Shown: positions 1 through 10,365, counted from the stretch's first letter. The stretch is 64,000 nucleotides of DNA from Haloterrigena salifodinae (GCF_003977755.1 NZ_RQWN01000001.1:124001-188000); one strand, 5' to 3'. The notes: generated by a model from the sequence alone, not told the origin. Translations and numbers: made by a program.

Positions 1-573
1 CCCGGCCAGTTCGTTCTACTCCGGGCTGCGCCTCGTGACGTCGACGAAGACGAGACGGTCGACGACGACGAGGTCGTCATGCGCCACTACACGCTCTCGT
101 CCCCATCGGTCGGCGAGACCTTCGAGATCACGGTCGGGATCGACCCCGAGGGCGATCTCTCGCCGTGGCTGGCCGACCTCGAGGGCGGCGAGACCGTCCA
201 CGTTGAGGGCCCGTTCGGGACGATCACCTACGAGGACGACGAGGACGTCGTCGCCGTCGCGGGCGGCCCGGGCGTCGGCCCCGCGGTCGCTATCGCCGAG
301 GCGGCCCACGAGTCGGGCCACGACGCGGTCGTCATCTATCGGGCCGACGCGCCGGCCCACACCGATCGCCTCGAGGCCCTCGAGGACGCGGGCGCGGACG
401 TCGTCGTTCTCGACGGCGACGACGACGCGGGGCTCGAGGACGCGCTCGAGAGCCACCTCGAGGACGGTCGGGTCTATGCGTTCGGCTTCGAGGACTTCGT
501 GACGCTCGTCGCGGACACCATCGAGGACGCCGGCGGAGATCCCGACGAGGCGCTGATCGAGAACTTCGGCTAA
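1..573 (+). CDS. FAD/NAD-binding ferredoxin reductase-type oxidoreductase, 5' partial
   Basis: The reading frame is open from base 1, so the true start lies before the window; 190 residues are visible. The first residues read PGQFV, and about 25 residues on comes RHYTLSSPS, the FAD-isoalloxazine binding pattern (RxYS/T) of the ferredoxin-NADP reductase superfamily. The C-terminal half carries a nucleotide-binding Rossmann-type glycine motif (VAVAGGPGVGPAV) and ends in FG. It would move electrons between a pyridine nucleotide and a protein or flavin partner; the partner cannot be read from here. No [2Fe-2S] CxxxxC motif is present in the visible part. The next gene follows 88 nt later on the same strand. 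Confidence 0.85.
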   Translation, partial: PGQFVLLRAAPRDVDEDETVDDDEVVMRHYTLSSPSVGETFEITVGIDPEGDLSPWLADLEGGETVHVEGPFGTITYEDDEDVVAVAGGPGVGPAVAIAEAAHESGHDAVVIYRADAPAHTDRLEALEDAGADVVVLDGDDDAGLEDALESHLEDGRVYAFGFEDFVTLVADTIEDAGGDPDEALIENFG

Positions 574-661
574 GGGCCGAGCGCGTCGGATGAGTGGCTC
601 AAAAGGGCGACCGGTCGCTCGCAAGCAGTGAGTCTACGCGCGCCCGCGTGTTAGCGCGGCT

Positions 662-1051
662 ATGGTTGACGAGGACCTCGAACTCGAGCGCGACATTGGC
701 GAGGCGACGATCGTGTACGACGAACCCGACGAAACCGTCCGGAAGTCGGTGCCTAACGAACATATCGCCTACTTCCAGGACCACTGGATCATCAAGACCG
801 GCGAGGACGACGAGGGGCGGGATATCGTCCGCCGGGTTCCGGCCCAGCGCGTCCACTACGTCGAGCGCACCGTCGACGAGTTTGCCGAGGAAGTCGAGAC
901 GCTGGTCGATCAGGTTCAGTCGTTCGCCAGCGACCTCCGGACGAAGATTCCGGTCGGCGGGAGCGGCGGCGGCGAGAGCGAACAGCCGGAACCTCACCGC
1001 ATCGACGTCGACCGCGGCGAACCGGGCGAGAGCGAGAACCGACTCGAGTAG
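662..1051 (+). CDS. Conserved haloarchaeal hypothetical protein
   Basis: A 129-residue acidic protein starting at ATG 662. The N-terminal 70 residues form a compact beta-rich block with NEHIAYFQDHWIIKTGEDD and RRVPAQRVHYVER, resembling a small ligand- or nucleic-acid-binding fold. An amphipathic helix follows (VDEFAEEVETLVDQVQSF), then a disordered Gly/Glu-rich tail. There is no signal peptide, membrane segment or metal motif. I do not recognise a characterised family. Acidic bias and codon use match the neighbours, so I take it as a real gene. It is convergent with the epimerase gene, 59 nt away. Confidence 0.7.
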   Translation: MVDEDLELERDIGEATIVYDEPDETVRKSVPNEHIAYFQDHWIIKTGEDDEGRDIVRRVPAQRVHYVERTVDEFAEEVETLVDQVQSFASDLRTKIPVGGSGGGESEQPEPHRIDVDRGEPGESENRLE

Positions 1052-1110
1052 CGTCGATACCCGTCGGTTCCCGCTCGTTCCATTCCATCCCGTTCCGTTC
1101 TGTTTCGCAC

Positions 1111-1494
1111 TCAGTGTTCGACCAGTTCGATCAGAATCCCACCGGTGTCCCTGGGGTGGAGGAACGCGACCGAGTGGCCCCACGCGCCGGGTCGCGGTTC
1201 GTCGTCGATCAACGCGACGTCGTGTTCGCGCGCGGTCTCGAGGGCCCCCTCGATATCTTCGGTCGCGAGCGCGAGGTGATGGATGCCAGCCCCATCGTCC
1301 TCGAGATAGTGCGCGATAGTGCCCTCCTCGAGGGGCTCGAGCAGTTCGAAGTAGCCATCGCCGCACTCGAGGAAGACGACGCGCAGCCCGTCGAACTCCT
1401 CCTCGTGGGCGACCTCGAGGCCGAAGAGGTCACCGTACAGCGCCGCGAGGTCCCGTGCGTCCTCGGTCGCAATCCCTGCGTGATCGAAGTGCAT
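1111..1494 (-). CDS. mce: Methylmalonyl-CoA epimerase
   Basis: This 127-residue vicinal-oxygen-chelate protein interconverts (2R)- and (2S)-methylmalonyl-CoA, feeding the B12-dependent mutase. The start is ATG 1494 (MHFDHAGIAT): the family begins exactly at this beta strand, and the upstream in-frame ATG at 1542 would add an unrelated basic leader. Metal ligand positions of the family are visible: His in FDHAGI, the His pair in GIHHLAL, and the final Glu in ILIELVEH. Length is typical (about 130). A mutase large subunit gene lies 4.3 kb downstream in the same orientation (5818-7503), supporting the assignment. A glyoxalase of other specificity is the alternative, but the GIHHLAL and HPRDTGGILIEL motifs favour the epimerase. 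Confidence 0.9.
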   Translation of the reverse strand: MHFDHAGIATEDARDLAALYGDLFGLEVAHEEEFDGLRVVFLECGDGYFELLEPLEEGTIAHYLEDDGAGIHHLALATEDIEGALETAREHDVALIDDEPRPGAWGHSVAFLHPRDTGGILIELVEH

Positions 1495-1632
1495 CGGTGG
1501 CTCGTTCACCGCGCGCGACAAATAGCGCTGGGATGCCGACAATTCCTCGTCTCCGGTTCGTGACTACCAATGACCGCTCGAGGGACCCAGACGGCGCCGA
1601 ACCGGATGCCTGCCGATAATTTGATCGATATG

Positions 1633-1640
1633 TTTACAAA
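1633..1640 (+). promoter_or_regulatory. TATA box (box A) for the gene at 1665
   Basis: TTTACAAA in a locally AT-rich stretch, centred about 29 nt before ATG 1665. This is the spacing expected for a leaderless haloarchaeal transcript starting at or next to the A of the ATG. Confidence 0.55.
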
Positions 1641-1664
1641 TTTGAATGAAAATAGTCAGGATAT

Positions 1665-2234
1665 ATGGTCCCCGTCCCCTCCCGTCGAACGGTCCTCCTC
1701 TGCTGTATCGGAGCTAGTCTCTTCGTACTCGTTATCGGACCGTTGAGTCCGTTTTCCGCAACTGACGGTGAGTCAGAGTCCCCGAAACTCTCAGTATCGT
1801 CGTTCGAACATCTCGAAACCGGGTGCAAGGACGATATCGCGACGTACGCGTCAAGCGGACACGGCAACGGGTCGTATACGAGGGTCTCATTCATCGAAAC
1901 GGGTACCGAGACGGCGAACCTCTCCGCACGGACCGAACGGACGTCACCGGTCAGAGCGGACCTAACTACATTCCGTGTCTCCGTCGAATCCACCGGTCAG
2001 CCCCGTTCAAACGCCTCCTGTACTATGGGCGTTCAATACCGGCTCGAACTGACGCACGACCGGGGATCGTCGGACGAATTCCTGTCTGGCGACGACGGAA
2101 CTCGCGTTCTCTGGCTGGAAAACGGGGAGTATAGCGGCTGTTCGTCGACCACTTCGGGCTCACTCGATGCCGAGTGCCATCGATTCACGAAAGACAGTCA
2201 GCCCAATCGAACCTGGGCTAATACGACAGGGTGA
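1665..2234 (+). CDS. Secreted or membrane-anchored hypothetical protein
   Basis: A 189-residue protein with one N-terminal hydrophobic segment (LLCCIGASLFVLVIGPLS, about residues 10-27) acting as signal anchor, followed by an extracytoplasmic domain. The body has several NxS/T sequons (NGSY, NLSA, NASC, NRTW), as in haloarchaeal glycosylated surface proteins. Cysteines at about residues 52, 117, 158 and 170 could pair. GC is somewhat lower than in the neighbouring genes. No family is recognised. A TATA box at the right distance supports the start. Confidence 0.6.
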   Translation: MVPVPSRRTVLLCCIGASLFVLVIGPLSPFSATDGESESPKLSVSSFEHLETGCKDDIATYASSGHGNGSYTRVSFIETGTETANLSARTERTSPVRADLTTFRVSVESTGQPRSNASCTMGVQYRLELTHDRGSSDEFLSGDDGTRVLWLENGEYSGCSSTTSGSLDAECHRFTKDSQPNRTWANTTG

Positions 2235-2276
2235 CACGAATTTTCCGTCTCGTATCGAACGATAACCCGGGTGAGC

Positions 2277-3227
2277 TCAACGCAACCCGAGCGTCGCGGC
2301 CACCTGATCCCAGAGGCCGTCGCCGACGTCGGCGACCGCCGCCAGCTCGTCATTCGAGAGTTCGAAGTCGAAGATGTCGGCGTTCGCTTCGATGTGCTCG
2401 CGGCTCGAGGCCTTCGGAATCGCGGCCACGTTGGGCTGCTGGACGAGCCAGCGCAGCGCGACCTGCGACGCCGACTTGTCGGAGGGCTCGCCGATCTCGG
2501 CGAGTCGGTCGTCGCCCGGAACGGTCCCCTCCGCGAGCGGGCTATACGCCGTCAGGCAAACGTCGTGATCGACGCAGTACTCGAGCAGGTCGTCCTGGTG
2601 GTGGTACGGGTGGTACTTCACCTGGTTCGCGACGATCGGCGTCTCGGACAGTTCGAGGGCCGACTCGAGTTGCTCCACCGAGAAGTTGCTGACGCCGATA
2701 TGATCGACGGCGCCCTCCGTCTGCAGGTCGTTCATCGCGGCCAGCGTTTCCTCAAGGGGCGCGCGGTCGCTTGGTGCGTGGAGCAAGAGGAGATCGACCG
2801 CCTCGAGTCCGAGTCGCTCGAGGCTCTCGCGGGTCGATTCGATGACGTCGTCGCGCGCGGCGTTGTCGGGGTGGACCTTGGTGACGACGAAGACGTCCTC
2901 GCGGCTCACGTGTCGCTTCTCGCTCGCGGTTTCACCGCTCGCATTCCCGGGATCCTCGCGTTGCTCGGCTCCCGACGCTCCCGCTCGCTTCTCCGAGGAC
3001 TCACTGCGTTCGTCCTCACAGCCGATGCCGCTAGCGGCGAGGGCCTCGCCGACGGCGCGCTCGTTGTCGTACATCTGGGCGGTGTCGATGTGTCGGTAAC
3101 CGACCTCGAGGGCGGTCTCGACGGCCCGCCGGCACTCGTCGCCGGTCATTCTGGCGGTGCCGAATCCGAGCGCCGGAATCTCGGCGTTCCCTGCGGTAAC
3201 GGTCGCTGTCGAGACGGTTTCGCGCAT
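2277..3227 (-). CDS. Aldo/keto reductase with an internal low-complexity insertion
   Basis: An AKR-family NAD(P)H oxidoreductase of 316 residues, about 35 longer than the AKR at 62645-63487. Catalytic features: GYRHIDTA with Asp48, Tyr53 (AQMYDNE), Lys117 (VVTKV) and the His in LLLLHAP. SNFSVEQLE, the NQVKYHP strand and C-terminal IPKASS (cofactor phosphate binding) are present. ATG 3227 (MRETV) is chosen because the family starts here; ATG 3257 would add ten atypical residues. Residues about 70-106 are a hydrophilic Glu/Ser/Arg/Ala insert between helix 2 and strand 3, absent in the second AKR of this window. Its DNA (about 2910-3020) contains palindromic repeat sequence. The insert falls in a surface loop, so the enzyme is probably still active. 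Substrate unknown. Confidence 0.9.
   Translation of the reverse strand: MRETVSTATVTAGNAEIPALGFGTARMTGDECRRAVETALEVGYRHIDTAQMYDNERAVGEALAASGIGCEDERSESSEKRAGASGAEQREDPGNASGETASEKRHVSREDVFVVTKVHPDNAARDDVIESTRESLERLGLEAVDLLLLHAPSDRAPLEETLAAMNDLQTEGAVDHIGVSNFSVEQLESALELSETPIVANQVKYHPYHHQDDLLEYCVDHDVCLTAYSPLAEGTVPGDDRLAEIGEPSDKSASQVALRWLVQQPNVAAIPKASSREHIEANADIFDFELSNDELAAVADVGDGLWDQVAATLGLR
2910..3020 (-). repeat. Palindromic element inserted in frame inside the aldo/keto reductase gene
   Basis: This stretch encodes the extra residues 70-106 of the reductase. It contains a 6-bp perfect stem, GAGGAC (2995-3000) and GTCCTC (3012-3017), around the loop TCACTGCGTTC. It also carries CGCTCGC-type repeats and CCCGGGATCC-like palindromic sequence. 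The stem-loop layout matches one of the hairpins between dnaK and dnaJ (GGAAGGC, TCACTGCCGTCC, GCCTTCC at 29486-29511), so both appear to be the same family of short interspersed element. Its boundaries are inferred from the protein alignment with the second reductase. Confidence 0.55.
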
Positions 3228-3376
3228 GGCTCCGGTTTTCACGCCGGGAGCCATCAACCCCGGGCCGGCAAAGAGAGTCGCGACCGCCGCTGGTTCGGGG
3301 ACGGGCCTGACGGGTGGCTCGAGTCGACTTGAGCGGGACCGAACCGTCGAACCGAAGCGACGCGGCGACGGCGGGC

Positions 3377-5641
3377 TCAGGCGCCGTCGCTGGTCACGTT
3401 CGTACTGGACGTCTCGTTGTCGGTCGCGTTCTCCTCGGACGTGACGTTCTCGTCCGCGACGCTCTCGTTGTCCGAGACGTTCCCGTCCTCGGTGATCGCC
3501 TCGTCCTGCGTGTCCTCGGTCGCGTTCCCGTTGGCCTCCTGGTTCCCGGATTCGACCGCTTCGTCCTCCGCGGGCGGTTCCAGCGACTCGCCTTCTCCCG
3601 GCGGGACGATCTCGAAGACCGTGCCCGTGTCGCCCTCGGGCACGCCCATCTGATTGGCGAGCACGTACACGTTGCCGTCGAGGTCCTGCCCGAACTGCCG
3701 GACGAAGTACGGGAACGAGCCGTCTTCGGAGCCGGCGAGCTGGAGTTCCTCCATGTTCCAGAGTTCGTCTCGCGGGACGACCTGCTCTTGGCCGCTACCG
3801 CCGACGTCTGCGCCGCCCTCGACCGTTTTGTTGGTCGCGTTCGTCTCGTTAGTCGCGTTCGTCTCGTTCTCGAAGCCTCCCTCTTCGATGCCGCCCTCGC
3901 CGGACGTCACGTTCTCCGGCATCTCCTGGTCGTCGGGACTCATCTCTTCGGTCTGGTTGCCACTGCCGTCGCCGGTCATCCCTCCGGCCCCGTCACTCGG
4001 CTCTGAAGCGGCGAGGATTCGCCCCTGCGGGGACTGTCGTGCCGGGTCAGCCGTCCAGTCGCCGAAGACGTACTTCCCGTCGAGGTCGTCGATATCTCCG
4101 GCCTCGTAGACGTGGCCGCCGATAATCGTGATGCCGACCACTTGCTCCTGGTAGACGTGGGGATACTCGACGATCGGGTCCTGCAGTTCCTGTCCGTCGT
4201 ACGGCGGTTCGTCGGACGCCGAGTCGGGGCAGTCCTCCGGCGGCTGGCTGGGGCTCTCCGTGCTGAAGCAGTGGGTTCCCTCCTTGACGTTCCAGCCGTA
4301 GTTGCCGCCTGCCTCGACGAGATTCGCTTCCTCGAAGAGGTCCTGACCGGCGTCGGAAACGAACAGCCGTCCGTCGCTGTCGAATGAGATGCCGAAGGGG
4401 TTCCGGAATCCCCACGCGTAGTGTTCGTCGAGCCCCTCGTCGGAATCGACGAGCGGGTTATCCTCCGGGATGCCGTACGGTCGATCCTCGCCCTCCTGAT
4501 CGACGTCGACGCGGAGAACGCTTCCGAGGAGGTTCTCGCTGACGTCCTGGCCGTTCCCGCCCGCGTTGTCGTCGTACCAGTCCTCGACGTGACCCTCCAT
4601 GTCATCGTTGGCCCCGCCGCCGTCGCCCATCGGGACGTACAGGTAGCCGTCGGGGCCGAACGCCATCGGACCGGCGTCGTGGTTGTACTGGGGCTTCTGG
4701 AACTCCATCAGAACCCGTTCCGAGTCGGGGTCGCCCGCGCTCATGTCCTCGGTCGTCCGGAACTCGGAGACGACCTCGACGTGGCTCCAGCCGTCCGGCG
4801 TCTCGTCGTTCGGCGGCGCGCTGTAGTGGACGAAGAAGCGGCCGTTTTCCGCGAACTCGGGATGGAACTCGACGCCGAGCAGTCCCCGCTCGTCGTAGTC
4901 CTGATTCGGATCGGCGTAGTCGCCCTCGAACGTGCCGAGTTCGACCAACCGGTCGCTGACGTCGAGGAACGGCTCGTCCTGCAGGCCGTCTCCCGTAACG
5001 ACCCAGAGCTCGCCTGTCTGGTCGGCGACGAAGTATCGCTCCTGCTCCTCGTCGGCGACCGCCATGTCCGTCGGCGCCGTCATCCCTTCTGCGACCGTTC
5101 GCACGCCGATCTCCGCGCCGGGATCGAAGAATGCTGCGGCCTCCTCGTCAGTCGCTTCGTCCTGCTCCGCCCCGCCCGCACCACCGCCGCCGACCGAAAT
5201 CTCCCCGCGCATCGTCGCCGAATGGGGCTCGCAGTAGTACTCGGCCATCTCCTCGGTCGCCTCGAACTCGAGCGTCTGCGTCTCGCCCTGCTCCATCATG
5301 AGTTCCGTCCGCTCGAGTTCGTCGCCCTCGCCGCTCTCGATGACGAAGTTGTGGGGCTGCCCGTCGAGGTTCTCCCACGTGAGTTCGTAGGTAGTCCCCG
5401 CCTCGAGTTCCAGTGTCGGGTTCGTCTCGCCGGCGATCGCCTCAGGCGAGACGCCCTGCCAGCCGCTGACTTGGCCGCCCAGTTCGATCGTCTCGGTCTC
5501 TTGGGCGGCCGCGAGATCGCCTAGCGCGACGACGCCGCCGGCGGCCGCGGCGGCCTGCAACAGGCGCCGGCGGGACGTCGCGGTATAGTCGGTCGCTGAT
5601 TCGGGTACCGAATTCGGCCGCTCATCGGATCGCTCGCTCAT
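3377..5641 (-). CDS. Tat-exported cupredoxin + PQQ-type sugar dehydrogenase (glucose/sorbosone dehydrogenase family)
   Basis: A 754-residue exported oxidoreductase. Residues 23-46 form a Tat signal (SRRRLLQ, hydrophobic Ala/Gly core). Residues about 50-152 are a type-1 copper domain with ligands His97 (QPHNF), Cys137, His140 and Met144 (YYCEPHSATM). After an acidic linker comes the six-bladed propeller of the soluble glucose/sorbosone dehydrogenase family (GVEFHPEF, AWGFRNPFG, GGNYGWNVKEG). Long acidic inserts with NET/NAT repeats interrupt the last blade (about residues 570-620), and a tail rich in N-x-S/T sequons follows. Fusion suggests that electrons from sugar oxidation pass directly to copper. 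ATG 5641 is preferred because the Tat motif then sits 22 residues in. Substrate and cofactor are family inference. Confidence 0.88.
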   Translation of the reverse strand: MSERSDERPNSVPESATDYTATSRRRLLQAAAAAGGVVALGDLAAAQETETIELGGQVSGWQGVSPEAIAGETNPTLELEAGTTYELTWENLDGQPHNFVIESGEGDELERTELMMEQGETQTLEFEATEEMAEYYCEPHSATMRGEISVGGGGAGGAEQDEATDEEAAAFFDPGAEIGVRTVAEGMTAPTDMAVADEEQERYFVADQTGELWVVTGDGLQDEPFLDVSDRLVELGTFEGDYADPNQDYDERGLLGVEFHPEFAENGRFFVHYSAPPNDETPDGWSHVEVVSEFRTTEDMSAGDPDSERVLMEFQKPQYNHDAGPMAFGPDGYLYVPMGDGGGANDDMEGHVEDWYDDNAGGNGQDVSENLLGSVLRVDVDQEGEDRPYGIPEDNPLVDSDEGLDEHYAWGFRNPFGISFDSDGRLFVSDAGQDLFEEANLVEAGGNYGWNVKEGTHCFSTESPSQPPEDCPDSASDEPPYDGQELQDPIVEYPHVYQEQVVGITIIGGHVYEAGDIDDLDGKYVFGDWTADPARQSPQGRILAASEPSDGAGGMTGDGSGNQTEEMSPDDQEMPENVTSGEGGIEEGGFENETNATNETNATNKTVEGGADVGGSGQEQVVPRDELWNMEELQLAGSEDGSFPYFVRQFGQDLDGNVYVLANQMGVPEGDTGTVFEIVPPGEGESLEPPAEDEAVESGNQEANGNATEDTQDEAITEDGNVSDNESVADENVTSEENATDNETSSTNVTSDGA

Positions 5642-5817
5642 GGGTGACTCACGGCACCGCCGTCGGCCGATATTCGGATAAACAGAGCCGACCGTTCCCC
5701 CGAGTTCCCCGCTCAACGGAGTGTTGTCTCCGAACCGCCCGACGGCAGCGTCTGTAAACGAGTATTACTCGAGACACATCGGTAGCGTTACTCGAATCAA
5801 CTCGCGGGTTTAGTTCG

Positions 5818-7503
<1,686 letters not shown>

Positions 7504-7689
7504 TATCGTTACTGATTGACGGGCTGGGGCTTGAAGGTTCATGAAGGCGGCCAGTATCGTCTCGAGTCGTGACAGTGGGCCAGCGGAATCGTCTCGAGCG
7601 GCGCCGCCGTCGCCTCGTACACCTCCGATTTCGTGACCGTCACTCGGCGCGGCACGACCGCTTTTCAGCGATGCCGTGGTAGGGCCGGT

Positions 7690-7926
7690 ATGGAGCCGCC
7701 GGTACCGACCGACGACGACCGAAACCGCCGTCGGGCGGCGCTGTACGTCGCCCCGTTTCTCGCGATCGGGGTGGCGAACCTCGTCCTGTTACTCGGCTGG
7801 GGGCTGGATCCGCTGTGGGGGTTCGCGATCCTGCCGCCGATCCTCGCCGTCTCCGCGATTGCGTGGGTCGCGTTCGCTCACGGGTTCGACAGGCAGCCAC
7901 AGCAGGTACACGATCGGCGTAACTGA
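7690..7926 (+). CDS. Small membrane protein, two transmembrane segments
   Basis: A 78-residue protein from ATG 7690 (MEPPVPTDD). An acidic/basic cytosolic N-terminus is followed by two hydrophobic helices, about residues 16-36 ([20 protein letters not shown]) and 42-62 ([20 protein letters not shown]), with a short basic tail. No family recognised; small two-helix proteins of this kind are common in haloarchaea. It converges on the acetyltransferase gene, 53 nt away. Confidence 0.6.
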   Translation: MEPPVPTDDDRNRRRAALYVAPFLAIGVANLVLLLGWGLDPLWGFAILPPILAVSAIAWVAFAHGFDRQPQQVHDRRN

Positions 7927-7979
7927 GCCGTCGCTCGATCCTCGGCGGGACCGAGCGCGACCGGGACGTTTCCGACGCG

Positions 7980-8606
7980 TTATCGACCCGTATCGTACTT
8001 GTACGTCGCCGACTCGGTGTCGATTCCGAAGTCCTCGGCCGATTCGTCGTTCGACACGTCCTCGCGGCCCTCGGGAGCGCGTTTGAACGCCTCGCGGAGG
8101 CGGTCGGGCATTCGGAACCGGTCGACGTCGATCGTGAGCGGCACGGCGTCCGGATCGACGCCGTCGCGCTTGTCCTCGAGTCGGTCCCGGAGCACCGCCG
8201 GCAGTTCCGACTCCTCGACGCGCTCGAAGCCGAACTGGGCGAGGTAGGCACCCTCGCCGGTCAGCGCGTAGACGGTGTCGAACCCTTCGTCGCCGGCGTA
8301 CTCGACGAGCCGTTCGACGACGTGGGCGCCGACGCCCTGTTCGCGCCAGCCCTCGGGCACGCCGATACTGGTCAGTTCGCAGACGTCGTCCGCGCGCCCG
8401 CCAGCGCGATCGGAGTCGGCGTTAGCCGACGCAGTGCCGTCGGTTTTGTGGATCCGGATCCGCCCGAAGCCGGCCTTCTCGCCGGAGGCTTCGTCCACCG
8501 CGACGACGTAGTCGCGCGAGCGGAACGCCGTCTCGTCGAGCCCCATCGCCTCGATGTGATCGAGCAACCAGACCTCTTCCCTGTTTTTCGCGTCCCGCAC
8601 GTACAT
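7980..8606 (-). CDS. GNAT-family N-acetyltransferase
   Basis: A 208-residue acetyl-CoA-dependent transferase. Motif A is clear (LTSIGVPEGWREQGVGAHVVERLVE, with the RxxGxG/A acetyl-CoA pyrophosphate loop REQGVG), followed by YALTGEGAYLAQFGFERVEESELP, the usual beta6-beta7 region. The N-terminal part (MYVRDAKNREEVWLLDHIE) fits the first helix of the fold, so ATG 8606 is chosen over ATG 8681. The tail of about 50 residues is disordered and acidic. Substrate unknown. The coding part of the linker before motif A (residues 80-92) is Ala/Asp-rich and may vary between species. Confidence 0.85.
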   Translation of the reverse strand: MYVRDAKNREEVWLLDHIEAMGLDETAFRSRDYVVAVDEASGEKAGFGRIRIHKTDGTASANADSDRAGGRADDVCELTSIGVPEGWREQGVGAHVVERLVEYAGDEGFDTVYALTGEGAYLAQFGFERVEESELPAVLRDRLEDKRDGVDPDAVPLTIDVDRFRMPDRLREAFKRAPEGREDVSNDESAEDFGIDTESATYKYDTGR

Positions 8607-8833
8607 GATTCGAGGTACGACCCGTGCAGCCAAAAGCATTTGCGGGTTCGCGGACGCTCGATTCGGCCTCCCGTAGCGCAACGGGGAGCCGTCGTCATCG
8701 ATCGACTCCCTTGCTGCAGCTACCTGGATGAACGTTCGAACAATTCTACCGCCATATACTGCGCCCTTAACTCATGTATCCGGGGGGCAGCGCTATACTA
8801 GCTAAGAATAGACAAGTATGTCTACAAGTGGGA

Positions 8834-8841
8834 AATACTTA
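8834..8841 (+). promoter_or_regulatory. TATA box for the zinc protein at 8871
   Basis: AATACTTA centred about 33 nt before ATG 8871, in an AT-rich patch (8800-8870) that contrasts with the surrounding GC. It implies a very short or absent 5' leader. Confidence 0.5.
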
Positions 8842-8870
8842 TCCTTGGCTGTGGTAGTTATTAGCACACA

Positions 8871-9137
8871 ATGGTCGAATGCGAACGCTGCGGTGACGAG
8901 GTATCGCGTCTCTTCGAGCACCGAACCCGAACCGAGACCATGACCCATCGGCGAACCGAACACGTCTGTGCGAGTTACCACCCGACGCTGCCTGCCGAAC
9001 TCGAGCGCAGGCAGACGCGCGAGCGCGCGGTCACCGACGGCGGCACGCGCGTGAGTTCCTGTCCGACCTGTTCGGGAACGACGGTCGACGACGGCGGCGC
9101 TCTCAGGTGCGTCGAGTGCAGCTGGACCGGTGTGTGA
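8871..9137 (+). CDS. Small CxxC zinc-ribbon protein
   Basis: An 88-residue protein with two metal-binding knuckles, CERCGDE at residues 4-10 and CPTCSGTT near residue 64, the latter paired with CVECSW near residue 82. A further Cys33 sits in HVCASYHP. The arrangement CxxC...CxxC in the C-terminal 30 residues fits a zinc ribbon. It could bind nucleic acid or serve as an adaptor; no specific role can be assigned. Start at ATG 8871 is supported by the TATA box about 33 nt upstream. Confidence 0.75.
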   Translation: MVECERCGDEVSRLFEHRTRTETMTHRRTEHVCASYHPTLPAELERRQTRERAVTDGGTRVSSCPTCSGTTVDDGGALRCVECSWTGV

Positions 9138-9335
9138 ACGGGCTGTCCCGTCCGATTCTGCCGGGACCCTTCCCCGAGTCATCTCGCCGGCCGCTCTCGT
9201 TTGCCGATAGTCACTCGTCGCCCGAAACGCGTTCTCGAACGGCTCGAGACGATCGTCGCTACCGCTCGTCGGTTCTACGTCTCCAACAACCCTGTTACGA
9301 TATCGTTCTCGCTAGTCCGGACCGTCTCGAGGCGG

Positions 9336-10292
9336 TCACTGAACCCGTTTCGACCGGCCGTTCGCCGAGCCGGTCCGCGCCCGTTCGACCAACCGTTCGA
9401 CCCGCTCGCTCGTGTCGGGGTGCGTCGAGAAGAGTCGCGTCCAGTCGTCGTCCTCGGTGTGCACGTACAGCGGCGAGAGCAGCCCGCGGCGCGGATCGGC
9501 CACGCGCTGGATCTTCCGGAGCGCGCGGGCGAGCGCGAGCGGGTTCCCGGTGACCGCGGCCGCGCGGTCGTCGGCGGCGTACTCCCGCCGACGCGAGTGG
9601 GCGCGGACGGCGAGGGTCACCAGCAGGAACGCCAGCTGGACGCCGCGCTCGAGGCGCCGGAGGAGGCGACCGAAGATCGTATGCGGCCACGCACCGGGGC
9701 GGCCGCGCATCCACGCGATCGCTCGCGCGGCGCCGACGGTCGCCAGCAGGAGCGGCGAGACAAGCAAGAAGAGGAGTCCGGCGACCGTCTGGAACACGCT
9801 CAGCGCCAGCGTCTGGACGAACGCGTCGTACCCCTCGAGGTGGGCGAGTTCGTGGGCGAGCAGCCCCTCGAGTTCGTCGACGGTCAGGAACCGAAGCAGC
9901 GACCGGTCGAGGACGATCGCGCCGCTGCGCGCCGAGCCGATGGCGAACGCGTTGGGCGCCGGGAGTTGAGCGACGTAGATCGTCGGCGCGCCGACGCCCA
10001 TCCGTTCCTCGAGGCGGTCGAGACGGTAGTAGAGCTTCGGGGCCCGCGACCGCGGGAGTTCGACGGCCTCGAGCCGCGAGAGAACCGCCAACGTGCCGAA
10101 TCGGTAGCTCAGGTAGCCGACCAGCAGTCCGGTACCGACGACGACGAGCGCGGTCGTCGCGGGGCCGGGGGCCGCCCGCCAGAGGGTAGCGAGCGCCAGG
10201 TAGCCGATCCCGGCGACCCCGAGATACGTTAGGAGGAGCAGGCAGCCGACGGCGACCATCAGGAAGCGGGTGCCCGTCGAGCGGGAACGCAT
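9336..10292 (-). CDS. htpX: M48-family membrane metalloprotease (HtpX-like)
   Basis: A 318-residue zinc protease. Two N-terminal transmembrane helices (residues about 10-34 and 38-62) precede the catalytic HELAH motif (LLAHELAHLEGY, near residue 167). The third zinc ligand Glu lies in RRREYAADDRAAA, followed by LFSTHPDTSERVERL, a typical HtpX C-terminal motif. Two more hydrophobic segments lie after HELAH. The family degrades misfolded membrane proteins. No neighbouring gene suggests a specific substrate. Confidence 0.9.
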   Translation of the reverse strand: MRSRSTGTRFLMVAVGCLLLLTYLGVAGIGYLALATLWRAAPGPATTALVVVGTGLLVGYLSYRFGTLAVLSRLEAVELPRSRAPKLYYRLDRLEERMGVGAPTIYVAQLPAPNAFAIGSARSGAIVLDRSLLRFLTVDELEGLLAHELAHLEGYDAFVQTLALSVFQTVAGLLFLLVSPLLLATVGAARAIAWMRGRPGAWPHTIFGRLLRRLERGVQLAFLLVTLAVRAHSRRREYAADDRAAAVTGNPLALARALRKIQRVADPRRGLLSPLYVHTEDDDWTRLFSTHPDTSERVERLVERARTGSANGRSKRVQ

Positions 10293-10365
10293 GGCTACCG
10301 ACCGGTAGGGTCGGCTCTCGGAAACGGGTATCGGATTCTGCGGCCCTGACCGTCGGACCGGGCGA

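Noticed and set aside
4421-5524. A 367-residue plus-strand frame
   Set aside because: It is antisense to the sugar dehydrogenase gene.
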